DNA of 64,000 nt from Mesorhizobium sp. M00.F.Ca.ET.216.01.1.1 (GCF_004010325.2 NZ_SADR02000004.1:248001-312000), one strand, 5' to 3'; positions 28,041 to 37,167 are shown, counted from the stretch's first letter. Notes: generated by a model from the sequence alone, not told the origin. Numbers and translations: made by a program.

Positions 28041-28224
28041 AGGGAACGTTGCAGCTCAGGCCGATTTCATCTGCACCATCAGCGTCTCGCAGCTGAGGGT
28101 GAGTTGGCGGGCATATGCCTTCGAGGCGTCAAGCGTGGCTCGCTTGGTGACGCAAAGATCAGGTAGCCCGCATGCACGGCGGCGAGGATGCCGAGGGCCG
28201 CAAGCTTTCCATGGGTTAGCTCGG

Positions 28225-29328
28225 CAAACGATCCTCGTCGACATCAACATCCGCGCCGCCGCCGACGATCCCGAGGACGACACCTACGACGTTGCCCAGG
28301 ATCTCAAGAGGCGCCTCTCCCGCGACGACAAGGGCCGGCTCTACGTCGACGCCTTCCTGCTCTCGCACCCGGATTCCGACCACGTGACCGGGCTCACGAC
28401 GCATTTCCACCTCGGCCCGCCCGAGGATTTCCCGGAGGGTGACGAGAACCTCATCCTGATCCGCGAAATGTGGTCGTCGCCGATCGTGTTCCGGCGCGCC
28501 AGCAAGCAGCACAAGCTCTGCGACGAGGCCAAGGCGTGGGCCACCGAAGCGCGGCGCCGGGTCGCGCTGTTCAAAGAGAAGGGCCTGACCGGCACCGGTT
28601 CAGGCGACCGCATCCTGATCCTCGGTGAGGATAAAGACGGCAAGACCGATGATCTCACGGACATCCCGGTCAAGCAGGACGGCCTGCTGACCGCAGCTGA
28701 CCGCGTGAACACGGGCCAGTTCGAAGGCCGCCTGCTGGCGCCGATGTACGTCGACGAAGACGACAAGGAGCTGATCGAAGTCCTCGAGAAGAACAACTCC
28801 TCGGCGATCGTGCGGTTCTCCATCGCCGGCGACGGCGTGGCCGACCGCTGCCGCTTCCTGACCGGTGGCGACGCGGACGTCTCCATCTGGGACCGGCTGT
28901 GGCAGCGCCACAAGGACAGTAACAAGGACTGGCTCAGCTACGATGTCATGGAGACGCCGCACCACTGCTCCTGGCGCACCCTGAGCCACGACCGCTGGTC
29001 CGAGATGGGCGAGAAGGTCAAGGTGTCCGAGGACGCCAGGAACGCACTCTCCCAGACCCGTGACGGCGCCATCATCGTCGCCTCCTGCAAGCCCATCAAA
29101 AAGGACGACGACAACCCGCCTCATGAGCGGGCCAAGCGGGAATATGTCTCGATCACCTCGGCCGAACGCTTCATCTGCACGACCGAGTATGCCGATGAGC
29201 ACGACGGGCCGGTCGAGTTCAACATCACCGGCGTCGGCACATCCAAGCAGCTGGCGCTGACCCCGAAAAAGGCCGCCTCGATCGCCGGCGTGACCGGAGT
29301 GACGACGACGCCCAGATCCCACGGCTGA
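28225..29328 (+). CDS. MBL-fold hydrolase of a ubiquitin-like operon (N-terminus unresolved)
   Basis: The metallo-beta-lactamase signature LLSHPDSDHVTGL (HxDxDH) lies about 50 residues into this interval and a later ligand region in YDVMETPHHCSWRT. The frame runs open from 28018, but the translation before TILVDINIRAA looks non-native. The missing first strand seems to be scattered over other frames at 28120-28225 (LGDAKIR and MHGGEDAEGRKLSMG), which suggests frameshifts. The coordinates therefore give only the supported coding part. It ends 3 bp before the E2-like gene. Whether it acts on nucleic acid, nucleotide or conjugate is unknown. Confidence 0.7.
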   Translation, partial: QTILVDINIRAAADDPEDDTYDVAQDLKRRLSRDDKGRLYVDAFLLSHPDSDHVTGLTTHFHLGPPEDFPEGDENLILIREMWSSPIVFRRASKQHKLCDEAKAWATEARRRVALFKEKGLTGTGSGDRILILGEDKDGKTDDLTDIPVKQDGLLTAADRVNTGQFEGRLLAPMYVDEDDKELIEVLEKNNSSAIVRFSIAGDGVADRCRFLTGGDADVSIWDRLWQRHKDSNKDWLSYDVMETPHHCSWRTLSHDRWSEMGEKVKVSEDARNALSQTRDGAIIVASCKPIKKDDDNPPHERAKREYVSITSAERFICTTEYADEHDGPVEFNITGVGTSKQLALTPKKAASIAGVTGVTTTPRSHG

Positions 29329-29331
29329 GCC

Positions 29332-30288
29332 ATGGCCTCGGCAGACATGAAGCGGCACGCGGAACACTTTCTGCGTGTCGCAACAGAGATTCCGCAATGC
29401 CAGCGCTGTGGCCTGATCGCCGTCGGTGACGACGTGGCGACCCTGTTCCTTGATCTGGCCGTGGAGATGCCAACGCACTGGCACGCCAAGGGCACCGCCC
29501 CTAACGGCGTCCTGCCGGTCGAACGCGTTGAGGTCCTGCTTGGCGCTGACTACCCGTGGCGGTGCCCCACCTTCACCCTGCGCAAGGGCTTTCCGCGCAA
29601 CCTGCACCATCTGACGCCCGGCTCGGAAAACGTGTGTCCAACCCCCTGTCTTGTGGATGGCAACCAGGACGAATATTTCAATCAGCACGGCCTGATCGAA
29701 CTCGGCATCGGGGCCATCGTCAACCAGATGGGCGTTTGGCTCGGTCGCGCAGCAATTGGCACCTTGATGGATCCGGATCATGGCTGGGAACCCGTGATGC
29801 GCCAAGGCCTGCCGGACCGGCTTATTATCGATGCGGACTTCGCCCGAAGCCAGATCACCGACAAGTCCGGCTCGGTATGGCTTGCTACCAAATTCATGAA
29901 GGGCAAGGATCTCGCTGGCAAAAGGTCCTACACCCTCTCGGCGCACAATGAATTTGCCGCTGCCGTCGGCAACATGTCTGCTTTCCCCTTTGAGGCCGAA
30001 AGCGAAGGACGCTACAGCGGCATCACCGCGACGGTGCTGATCTGGCCGCCAAATGGCGCCATCACAAGTGCGGTGCTGCCTGAGACGGTAGCGAACCTTG
30101 ACGACTTGGCACAACGCGCTGAGGCCTTCGGCTGCGGCGTTGAGTTTGCGAAATTCCTCGACAGGCTCCAGCGGCGCTGGGCGGGCAAAACCGATGACGC
30201 GACCTTCCCGATCGCCGTTTTGTTTGGCGTGCGGCGACCTTTTCGGCTGATCGGGCGGGCGTCGACGATCGAGTTGCTTCTTGATTGA
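29332..30288 (+). CDS. E2-like ubiquitin-conjugating-fold protein
   Basis: The first half follows the E2 fold: VERVEVLLGADYPWRCPTFT corresponds to the YPxxPP region of E2 enzymes. HHLTPGSENVCPTPCLVDG matches the HPN-to-active-site segment. Cys102 or Cys106 is the likely thioester residue. The C-terminal 180 residues are an added domain I do not recognise. It overlaps the E1-JAB gene by 8 bp. By analogy with bacterial conjugation operons it would take a Ubl or target from E1, but no ubiquitin-like gene is seen here. Confidence 0.75.
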   Translation: MASADMKRHAEHFLRVATEIPQCQRCGLIAVGDDVATLFLDLAVEMPTHWHAKGTAPNGVLPVERVEVLLGADYPWRCPTFTLRKGFPRNLHHLTPGSENVCPTPCLVDGNQDEYFNQHGLIELGIGAIVNQMGVWLGRAAIGTLMDPDHGWEPVMRQGLPDRLIIDADFARSQITDKSGSVWLATKFMKGKDLAGKRSYTLSAHNEFAAAVGNMSAFPFEAESEGRYSGITATVLIWPPNGAITSAVLPETVANLDDLAQRAEAFGCGVEFAKFLDRLQRRWAGKTDDATFPIAVLFGVRRPFRLIGRASTIELLLD

Positions 30289-31567
30289 AATCACGGCTCC
30301 GCAGAAGCGGGCCTCGCTGTTCGAAGGGCCCAACGCGAGAGCCGCCGTTGCCATGGAGCAACTGGGTCGCACGACGCCCGCGCTTCTCCGCGCCGTGTCG
30401 GCAGCTCCCTCTTATCCGCCATTCAGCCTGGTTGGCTGCGGCAGCGTCGGATCGAAAACCGCTCTGCATCTGGCCCGTGCCGGCGCCCAGATCTTGGCCG
30501 TCTCCGACAGCAACGAGCTGCGGCCCCACAACATGGCCCGGCACGCCCTCGTGCGGCCACCCCTGCCGTGGCCGAAGGCGTTTGAACTGTCTGACGAGCT
30601 GGCCCTGCTCGGGCAGAAACCGGAAGCCCATCTGATTGACGTGGTTAGGGGCCTGAAGCGTGCGGACAATCGCCTGCTGATTTCGCCGCCCGGGACCGGC
30701 ACGCTGCTCAACACGACCGCATCGAGCCTGGTGCGCGATGCCCTGTCAATGGTGAGCCCTGCCGAGCTGCCGGCACGCATGGCGGAGATCGCCCTTTTCG
30801 GGCGCGGCCGTGGCGGTTTCGTATTTCATAAGGGAAGCAACCGCAATCCGAGCCTCGCCGACCTGCAGGCGGTGCTGTCCGCGACCGTGACGCCTTATGA
30901 ACGGACATTGTTGTTCGATCCCGAGTTCGGGCTGACGCAAATTCAGATCGGGGAAGGCTGCGGCTCCATGACTATGCCGATGACCGACGCGCGCCTTTCG
31001 GCGATGACCGCCATGGCCACCGAGGAACTCATGCGCCTCGCCGGCGCCAATGCCGATGGCGGAGAACTGGTCGTGGGGGTGGCAGAGCCCGATAGCCCAT
31101 CGACAAGTTGGCGCCGCCTCTCCGTGTCAAAATTCCTGGAAATCCCGGTCGAGGGCAGCGAATGGACTTTGCGTCTGTCGTCGCACGTCGCCGGCATGAT
31201 CCGCGAAGAGACCGCGCGGTTTCCCAATGTCGAGACGGGAGGCCTTCTGATCGGCTCCTGCAGTTCTCTCATGAAGACTGTCACGGTGGTCGACCTGATC
31301 GAGGCGCCAGAAGACAGCGTGAGGACGCCGACGCTGTTCGTGCTTGGAACGAAGGGCATGAAGAATCGATCGATGCCCGTTTCGAGGAAAGCGGCCGCTC
31401 GCTGCTTGATGTGGGTACCTGGCACAGCCACCTCGCCGAACAAGGTCCCTCGCCCACCGACCGCAAGACGGCCAAGCAGGTCGCCGTGGAGCGAGCGCCG
31501 CCGGCCATCCTTTCTCATTGCCACTCCAGCCACGTACCATGCCATCATGCATCAGGACGCGCCATGA
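30281..31567 (+). CDS. E1-like ThiF domain fused to a JAB/JAMM protease domain (two frameshifts)
   Basis: Residues 48-70 carry the ThiF nucleotide-binding motif LVGCGSVGSKTALHLARAG, followed by SDSNELRPHNMARHAL. The second half is a JAB isopeptidase domain starting at ETGGLLIGSC. In this frame the JAMM zinc motif is missing. It lies one frame over at 31420-31461 as HSHLAEQGPSPTD, a perfect HxH-x7-SxxD. The normal C-terminus TPATYHAIMHQ is back in the first frame. So one indel near 31365 and an opposite one near 31515 bracket the active site. The start is a TTG overlapping the E2 stop; the stop overlaps the next gene by 4 bp. Confidence 0.78.
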   Translation: MIEITAPQKRASLFEGPNARAAVAMEQLGRTTPALLRAVSAAPSYPPFSLVGCGSVGSKTALHLARAGAQILAVSDSNELRPHNMARHALVRPPLPWPKAFELSDELALLGQKPEAHLIDVVRGLKRADNRLLISPPGTGTLLNTTASSLVRDALSMVSPAELPARMAEIALFGRGRGGFVFHKGSNRNPSLADLQAVLSATVTPYERTLLFDPEFGLTQIQIGEGCGSMTMPMTDARLSAMTAMATEELMRLAGANADGGELVVGVAEPDSPSTSWRRLSVSKFLEIPVEGSEWTLRLSSHVAGMIREETARFPNVETGGLLIGSCSSLMKTVTVVDLIEAPEDSVRTPTLFVLGTKGMKNRSMPVSRKAAARCLMWVPGTATSPNKVPRPPTARRPSRSPWSERRRPSFLIATPATYHAIMHQDAP

Positions 31568-32145
31568 ACGATTACCTCGACGCCTACTCCATCAAGGCGC
31601 GCCTCGCGCCGGCAGCTCTGGCGATTGCCCCGGTCATTGTCCTGATTGTGCTGGCCTTCAACTGGGTTCAGCCGAGCCTCCCCGAGGCCATCATCGGTCT
31701 CGCCGTCATGGTCCTGTTCTTCGCTGCCTCGAATGTGGCCCGCCGCCTGGGCAAGAGGAAGGAGAGACAGCTGTTCGCGACGACCGGCGGGAGACCGGAA
31801 AATCGCGAACTGAACCACCTGGATAAGACACTCGACGAGCGGACCAAGGACCGCTACCGCAAATTCCTCGCCAAGCAGCTCGAGCAGCCGGCGCCGACGC
31901 GCGACATGGAAGTCGAGGACCCCGACGAAGCGGCTGCGTTCTATGTGCAGTGCTACAACTGGCTGCGCGAGAACACCCGCGACACCGAGAAATTTCGGAT
32001 TCTTTTCAACGAGAACATCGCCTACGGCTATTACCGCAATCTCCTGGCGCTGAAGCCCTATGGCATCGTGCTCAATCTGCTGACCATCGCCGCCGCGGCC
32101 GCAATCATCTACTACAAGCCCGATTTCGCTTGTTGTCGAGGTTGA
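31564..32145 (+). CDS. Membrane protein of the E2/E1-JAB operon
   Basis: The 193-residue protein has two N-terminal helices (APAALAIAPVIVLIVLAF, AIIGLAVMVLFFAASNV), a charged cytoplasmic region of about 110 residues and a C-terminal helix (GIVLNLLTIAAAAAIIYY). It overlaps the E1-JAB stop by 4 bp. Membrane proteins with this layout often act as effectors in defence operons, so it is a plausible effector here, by inference only. Coding-like sequence (VVEVDQRHVPVAHGEKVSFA) continues in another frame past the stop to about 32270, so the C-terminus may be frameshifted. Confidence 0.65.
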   Translation: MNDYLDAYSIKARLAPAALAIAPVIVLIVLAFNWVQPSLPEAIIGLAVMVLFFAASNVARRLGKRKERQLFATTGGRPENRELNHLDKTLDERTKDRYRKFLAKQLEQPAPTRDMEVEDPDEAAAFYVQCYNWLRENTRDTEKFRILFNENIAYGYYRNLLALKPYGIVLNLLTIAAAAAIIYYKPDFACCRG

Positions 32146-32381
32146 TCAGCGCCATGTCCCCGTTGCCCACGGGGAAAAGGTCAGTTTTGCAGGCATCTGT
32201 GTCGGTTCCTATGGTTGGCCGGAACGGGCACGCAACGGATCATTTCCGTGTGCGCGCGCCGCCGGCAACTAGCCTGTGGCTTGTCAATGGAGCCTTGGGG
32301 CACTAGAACCGACTTGCAACGGTACGGACCTGTGGTCTGGGCAGTCTTACGGCGCCACGTCCGCAGGTACGCACAAACAGA

Positions 32382-32415
32382 AGGCAGGCGGTGGAATCAC
32401 CGTCTGCCTTTTTTA
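32382..32415 (+). terminator. Intrinsic terminator after the E2/E1-JAB operon
   Basis: A 12-bp stem AGGCAGGCGGTG / CACCGTCTGCCT with one G-U pair and a GAAT loop is followed by a run of six Ts. It lies about 240 bp downstream of the membrane-protein stop. The 32146-32667 interval otherwise holds no supported gene, except the possible frameshifted tail of the membrane protein. Confidence 0.85.
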
Positions 32416-32667
32416 TGGCACAGCGTTAAAATGAAGTAAATACGTTCGTGCAGCGCGTTGCACTGAGGGTACGATTATTTGGCAAGTTGTCAACAGGCCA
32501 ATCGGACCAAAACGCCGCAGGCGGCGATGCATGGCAGGTATGTCTTTTTACATATGGTAGCGGGACCCGAGAACGCAAGTCGCGCTTCACGTTGCTCGGT
32601 CGAGGGCCAGGTCGGTGAAGCTCCAGCTGCGCACAGGCCACGTTTGAGGCGCAAGCTTCACCGTCGC

Positions 32668-33942
32668 ATGTGTGCCCTAGCATGGAAACGTCGGACGGCA
32701 GCGCCACCATTCGTGGACAAATATCAGGCTCGCGGGCCGCTCAAAACATTGCTGCCCGCCCGCGTCGCTCAGGGCACCACGTTCAAGCCGACGCATCCGG
32801 ACGCGGACGATGCCTACGAATGGATGGGACTGGAGGCCCGAAAAGAGATCTTTGCGCTTTTGGATGCAGCAGTAGCCGATCCTGCCGCAACGGTCAGCAT
32901 GGTCGCCTACGACATGAGCGAAAGCGAAATCATGGACCGCCTGTTCGCGCTCGGTCCGCGCCTCAGGATGATCATCGACGACAGCGATAAGCATGGGCTC
33001 AAGACAAGTGGTGAGACCCAGTCCGAGACACTGCTCAAGGCTTCCGCTGGCGAGGACAACGTCAAGCGGGAACGGATGGGAGGTCTCCAACATAATAAGA
33101 TGATTATCGTGGATGCGGCCGTCCCGCGCGCCGTCTGCGGTTCGACAAACTTCAGCTGGCGCGGGCTCTATGTTCAATCGAACAACGCCTTGCTGTTAAC
33201 GGGCGCTCAAGCCGTCGCCCCCCTCAAGGCTGCGTTCGAGGCCTATTGGAAAAAGGATGGGTTCGCCAACGGTCCCTCACCCGACTGGCATCCGCTCGGC
33301 TTGGCGGGCATTGATGCCAGCATCACCTTTTCTCCCCATGACACAGCCCGTGCCCGCCTTGCGGAAATCGGCCAGGATGTCGAAAAGGCCCAGGCCTGCC
33401 TCCTCTATTCCCTGGCTTTCCTGAGCATCACAGGCGGTGCTGTAACCGACGCCGTGGAAGCGGCTACCAACAGCCCGGTTTCACCTACGGCATTTCCGAC
33501 AACAACACCGGTGTCACCGTTCATAAGCCCAATGGCAACACTGCACCCGTCTATTTCGCTCGCCTCAACAAACACGTGCCGACGCCGTTTAAGGTCGAAC
33601 CTTACACCGGCATCGGGCCAAATCTGCACCACAAGTTTGGTAATCGATTTCAACACACCTGACGCCCGCGTGTGGACCGGTTCTTACAACTTCAGCAAGC
33701 CCGCTGACCTTCAGAACGGAGAGAACCTGCTCCTCATCCGCGACCAAAAAATTGCGACATCGTATATGGTCGAAGGGATACGCATCTTCGACGACTACCA
33801 TTTCCGCGTCACCCAGGAAGACGCTGCAGAGGCCAAAAAGACATCGTCCTTGCAAAAGGCGCCTACGGCCGGTGAAGACCCATGGTGGGCTGAGGACTAT
33901 ACAGACCCGTTCAAGATCCGAGACCGTGAGCTGTTCGCATAG
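32668..33942 (+). CDS. Phospholipase D-like protein (two frameshifts)
   Basis: The first HKD motif is intact as LQHNKMIIVD, followed by GSTNFSWRG. The second, NLHHKF...ID, is split. A segment from about 33470 to 33640 (GFTYGISDNNTGVTVHKPNG ... GPNLHHKF) reads in another frame, and VIDFNTPDARVWTGSYNFS returns to the first. Two compensating single-base indels explain this. The family hydrolyses phosphodiesters in lipids or nucleic acids; several defence nucleases belong to it. The start is uncertain: the frame is open to 32479, and 32668 is an ATG just before normal-looking sequence. Confidence 0.72.
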   Translation: MCALAWKRRTAAPPFVDKYQARGPLKTLLPARVAQGTTFKPTHPDADDAYEWMGLEARKEIFALLDAAVADPAATVSMVAYDMSESEIMDRLFALGPRLRMIIDDSDKHGLKTSGETQSETLLKASAGEDNVKRERMGGLQHNKMIIVDAAVPRAVCGSTNFSWRGLYVQSNNALLLTGAQAVAPLKAAFEAYWKKDGFANGPSPDWHPLGLAGIDASITFSPHDTARARLAEIGQDVEKAQACLLYSLAFLSITGGAVTDAVEAATNSPVSPTAFPTTTPVSPFISPMATLHPSISLASTNTCRRRLRSNLTPASGQICTTSLVIDFNTPDARVWTGSYNFSKPADLQNGENLLLIRDQKIATSYMVEGIRIFDDYHFRVTQEDAAEAKKTSSLQKAPTAGEDPWWAEDYTDPFKIRDRELFA

Positions 33943-33969
33943 AGCTACTCTTGCGCCAGAGCCCGGTTC

Positions 33970-34836
33970 TCAGGGGTTGGCAGGCACATTGCGATCTTTC
34001 AGGGTCTCAATGAGCTCCCGCAGAATGGCATTCGTTTCGTCCTGCCTGCGGCGAACTTCCTCGACAATTCTTCCGGTCGCCTGATCGTCGCGCTCCTTGA
34101 GCGCCTCAATTAGTTTCTGGTTGTCAGCGCTAGCCGCCCGATCGGCAGAAACCACCTCCCGCGTGAGAGCCTCGATCGCCGGAACGGTGCGATTTGGCGA
34201 AAAGTAATCAACGACCATCGGGGCGAAGGGACTCAGCGTGGCGATCACGAGCGCAAATACGCCGACAAGAATTGCTTTTTTGGCTGAACTGTCGGTCTGG
34301 CTGGAGGCCTCTTCGAACTTTCCTATAAAGGTCGTTGCCTGGGCTTGAATATCGTTGCCGATCCGCGCGGCGTTTGTCATGACATCCAGCATGCTTTCAA
34401 ACTTCCGTTCGATTTCTGCCAGCTGCGCATTCGTGTCCAGAATGGGGTTTCTGGGCATCTGGAAATCCGGCATTCTAGGGGCCGAAATAGCTCGCTCGGT
34501 CAATAGCCCCCCGGCATCCGGCTTCGAGATTGAATCGAGCAGTCGCCTTTGGCCTTCCACCTGATCCAGTATGGACCTCATTGCAGGCGACGGCTGTGTG
34601 AGCGATTCAAAGCGCTTCCGAAGCGCCTCCGCCTCCTTCGAGGGCCGGAGCAAATCACTGAACTTGTCTTGCTGTTCCTGCAGGCGGATGGCCAAGTTTT
34701 TAGCAGGATTTACGTGTGACCCAATACCTGCAAGTGTTTTTGCAATCTCGCTCAATGGCTTGGCACCACTGCCGGTGCTTACCTTAAGGTCCTCAAGCTT
34801 GATGGGCTTGGGAGAGTCGGGAGAATCGTCACTCAT
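33970..34836 (-). CDS. Membrane-anchored coiled-coil protein of unknown function
   Basis: This 288-residue protein is predicted helical in its first 190 residues (LRPSKEAEALRKRFESL ... AQLAEIERKFESMLDVMTNA). It has one strong membrane helix (KKAILVGVFALVIATLSPF), then a C-terminal coiled coil rich in Glu, Arg and Asp (KLIEALKERDDQATGRIVEE). I recognise no family. It is the last gene of a minus-strand group of four and lies 120 bp downstream of the HEPN-like gene. Confidence 0.65.
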   Translation of the reverse strand: MSDDSPDSPKPIKLEDLKVSTGSGAKPLSEIAKTLAGIGSHVNPAKNLAIRLQEQQDKFSDLLRPSKEAEALRKRFESLTQPSPAMRSILDQVEGQRRLLDSISKPDAGGLLTERAISAPRMPDFQMPRNPILDTNAQLAEIERKFESMLDVMTNAARIGNDIQAQATTFIGKFEEASSQTDSSAKKAILVGVFALVIATLSPFAPMVVDYFSPNRTVPAIEALTREVVSADRAASADNQKLIEALKERDDQATGRIVEEVRRRQDETNAILRELIETLKDRNVPANP

Positions 34837-34955
34837 CAGTCATGGTCCCCATGGGATAGCGCCGGTTAGATATAGGAATCCGGAGAACACAGTGCCAGTT
34901 CGAATGGCCCATCTCGCAGGCATGCACTCCGACAACCCACCGCCATTCCGGTGGT

Positions 34956-35774
34956 CTAAATCGGCAGCTTCGGCGCAATGTCGGCGACGAACAAGCGAAG
35001 CGCCATGGCGATCTCGCTGAATTCCTCCGCGGTGAAAGAGACCGTTTCCCCCAAGGCGAAGACACGAATACGCAAGTCTCTTTTGATTTTGATCGTCGCG
35101 CCCTTTTCAAAGTACTGGTTCTTGTGAACCTCGATCTCTTCCCCGTCGCTGACGGTAGAACATTTCAAACGGGGCAACTTCAGGCTAAGGGCCCCCGCGC
35201 CTTCGTCGCAGTCAATATGACCTACAACGCCATTGCGATGTTCCAGACAGTTCCGAGCCCTCTGAAGCGAGCGGTACTCCTCAAAGAAATCGAGCTTCGT
35301 CGCCAATTGCGCCTGCACGGCCAGCAGCAAATCTGGAAAATTGAGACTCGACGCCTTCTTTTCCGCCGCGAGATAAATGTCCTCGAACTCGCCCCAGGTC
35401 TCGACCTTGCGTCCTTCCCTCAAACCAAGCGTGTAGATGTAGGCTTGCTCGAGCGTAGCCCTCAGCCCCCTGGCCAGTTCCTGAAACGCCTTCCCCAATA
35501 TCCACGCGCGATAAGCTAGCTTGGCCTTGGCTTGATCGGCGTGAGGCACGAAGCTCAGCCCGGAAAACCCGTCCCGAGGTAGATCGTTGAGATCTGTAGC
35601 CTCGATCGCTGACGTGCATACGGCCACCATTTCAGTCGCCAAGCGGATGGCCTGAAGCGCCGGCGCGATCACGCCGTCGCCGTTGAGGGTGACCGTTACA
35701 CTGGGTTTGTCTTCTTCCGTCACGGCGTCAATGAATCCGTGTCGGCGATGCCGTCGCCCGTGTCGTGATGCCAA
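34956..35774 (-). CDS. HEPN-like protein with an Rx4H motif
   Basis: The 272-residue protein contains SLQRARNCLEHRNGVVG, in which Arg174 and His179 form an Rx4H motif typical of HEPN ribonucleases. Long helices precede it (AWILGKAFQELARGLRATLE). The C-terminal 90 residues are beta-rich (IKRDLRIRVFALGETVSFTA). HEPN RNase activity is inference from the motif. The His/Arg-rich first 12 residues suggest that the true start may be a few codons later. It could be the toxic arm of the small-protein group around it. Confidence 0.6.
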   Translation of the reverse strand: MASRHGRRHRRHGFIDAVTEEDKPSVTVTLNGDGVIAPALQAIRLATEMVAVCTSAIEATDLNDLPRDGFSGLSFVPHADQAKAKLAYRAWILGKAFQELARGLRATLEQAYIYTLGLREGRKVETWGEFEDIYLAAEKKASSLNFPDLLLAVQAQLATKLDFFEEYRSLQRARNCLEHRNGVVGHIDCDEGAGALSLKLPRLKCSTVSDGEEIEVHKNQYFEKGATIKIKRDLRIRVFALGETVSFTAEEFSEIAMALRLFVADIAPKLPI

Positions 35775-35820
35775 GGTAGGCTAATCTGCATGGGGCCATT
35801 TGTGCTCCATGGATTTAGCT

Positions 35821-36669
35821 TCACCACCTTAATTTTAGCTTTTGCACCCTTTTTCGGGCCGCAACTGCAGCCGCTTTTGTACTCCAGGTGAGTTGCTCGG
35901 CGGGGCCAAATGATTCACCGATTGGGGTCTGGGGTAAACGATCCCCTCCAGGCATTTTGCTGGTAACGACCCTTATTCTTTCACCCTGTTCGAGCGCCGC
36001 GATGTTGTCCAAAGCCGCACCCAGGCGAAATTCCATGACGTTCAGCATGTGCTTAACCCGCTCTTTGTCCGTGGTAGAGGGGAATGTCCGGCGGCCTTCG
36101 GAAAACGCTTGAGTTATGTCATCAAATTTCGCGTCTGTAGCCATCGCAAATAAGTCCTGTAGGAAGATGCGGTTGCGCCGTCCGGCCTGTAACAATCCGG
36201 GGGCACGGCGAGCATAGATCTTCTCGACCAAATCTGAGCAAAATGACGTTCGACTTGCCGCGTATTGCGAAAAACCCAGCAGGTAGTCATATCGCTGATA
36301 GCAAAAATAGAAGAAGTCATAAAACCAAGCACTTTGCTTGCTGATTTCGTGCTGGAGGGCGTCCAACGCGTTCTTGAATGACGGCTTTGGCCTCGCTCTC
36401 GGAAGTATGGAGGGTCGACGTAGGATGCGGAACTCTCCGGGAGCTAAGCTGTCGAAAATAGCTGACTCGGCGGCAATCATCACGCCGCTTTCTGGCGTTG
36501 CATCGGCCCAAATCCCGGAACCGACACAGACCATAACATGGGAGAATCGGGCCCCGTGCCTTCCAAGCGCTTTCTGCCCGATAACAATCAGCCGGCTCAA
36601 CCAATCATGTTGATGAACGAACGCTATGTCGCCCACCTCGGAAAATGTGACGCCGGGAGGGATCGCCAT
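35821..36669 (-). CDS. YiiX/NlpC-P60-like permuted papain-fold protein
   Basis: The pattern GDIAFVHQHDWLSRLIV, then GARFSHVMVCVGSGIWADAT, then TSFCSDLVEKIYA fits the YiiX/YebB-like permuted NlpC/P60 family. By the family model His of FSHV and Cys of SFCSD are catalytic, and substrates include amide or lipid bonds. The protein is 282 aa with no signal peptide. Its ATG abuts the stop of the upstream membrane-protein gene, so the two are co-transcribed. Confidence 0.65.
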   Translation of the reverse strand: MAIPPGVTFSEVGDIAFVHQHDWLSRLIVIGQKALGRHGARFSHVMVCVGSGIWADATPESGVMIAAESAIFDSLAPGEFRILRRPSILPRARPKPSFKNALDALQHEISKQSAWFYDFFYFCYQRYDYLLGFSQYAASRTSFCSDLVEKIYARRAPGLLQAGRRNRIFLQDLFAMATDAKFDDITQAFSEGRRTFPSTTDKERVKHMLNVMEFRLGAALDNIAALEQGERIRVVTSKMPGGDRLPQTPIGESFGPAEQLTWSTKAAAVAARKRVQKLKLRW

Positions 36670-37167
36670 TTAACGCCAATACGAGCGGCTTATGTAGGTG
36701 AGTGCAAGGCTTGTGAGAAACGCCACCAGCGCAACTGTCGCATAGATGAGGGCAGGGCTGGAAGTCGCGGCCGCTTCCGGCTTCAGGAGGGCGATGACCA
36801 GAGGATCGATTTTGCTGAACGCGTATCCGCTCAGAAATCCGTAAACGAGCTTTCCTAAGCTGGCAAACGCTTCGCGTTCACCATCCCCGTAAGGTGATAT
36901 GAATATTCCGGCTGCCCATCCAAGGGATGCCCCGAGGGTGCCGCTGAGGAGACATGGGTAAAACAGTTCAGGCCTACTCGCATCGTAGTTCTTGGCGAAC
37001 ATAAAGAGGCATCCAAAAATCAGGATACTGGCGATCAAACCGACTATAAGATCTGAGCCATCGCCCCATTTTCCCCTTTCACGCCTGGCGCGCCGCTGAT
37101 TGTCTGAGATCCTGGCGCGCTCATCTTCTGACAGTTGAGATGTCGACGGACTCGATAACTCAGCCAT
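36670..37167 (-). CDS. Four-helix membrane protein of unknown function
   Basis: The 165-residue protein has a charged cytoplasmic N-terminus and four predicted helices: LIVGLIASILIFGCLFMFA, CLLSGTLGASLGWAAGIFI, LGKLVYGFLSGYAF and ALIYATVALVAFLTSLALTY. No family is recognised. Its stop touches the start of the YiiX-like gene. The pairing of a membrane protein with a papain-fold protein suggests that they work together. Confidence 0.65.
   Translation of the reverse strand: MAELSSPSTSQLSEDERARISDNQRRARRERGKWGDGSDLIVGLIASILIFGCLFMFAKNYDASRPELFYPCLLSGTLGASLGWAAGIFISPYGDGEREAFASLGKLVYGFLSGYAFSKIDPLVIALLKPEAAATSSPALIYATVALVAFLTSLALTYISRSYWR

Noticed and set aside
28600-30372. Long open frame on the minus strand opposite the MBL and E2 genes
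   Set aside because: The plus-strand genes have clear domain motifs; the minus-strand translation is rich in Gly, Arg and His with no motif and is a shadow of high-GC coding.
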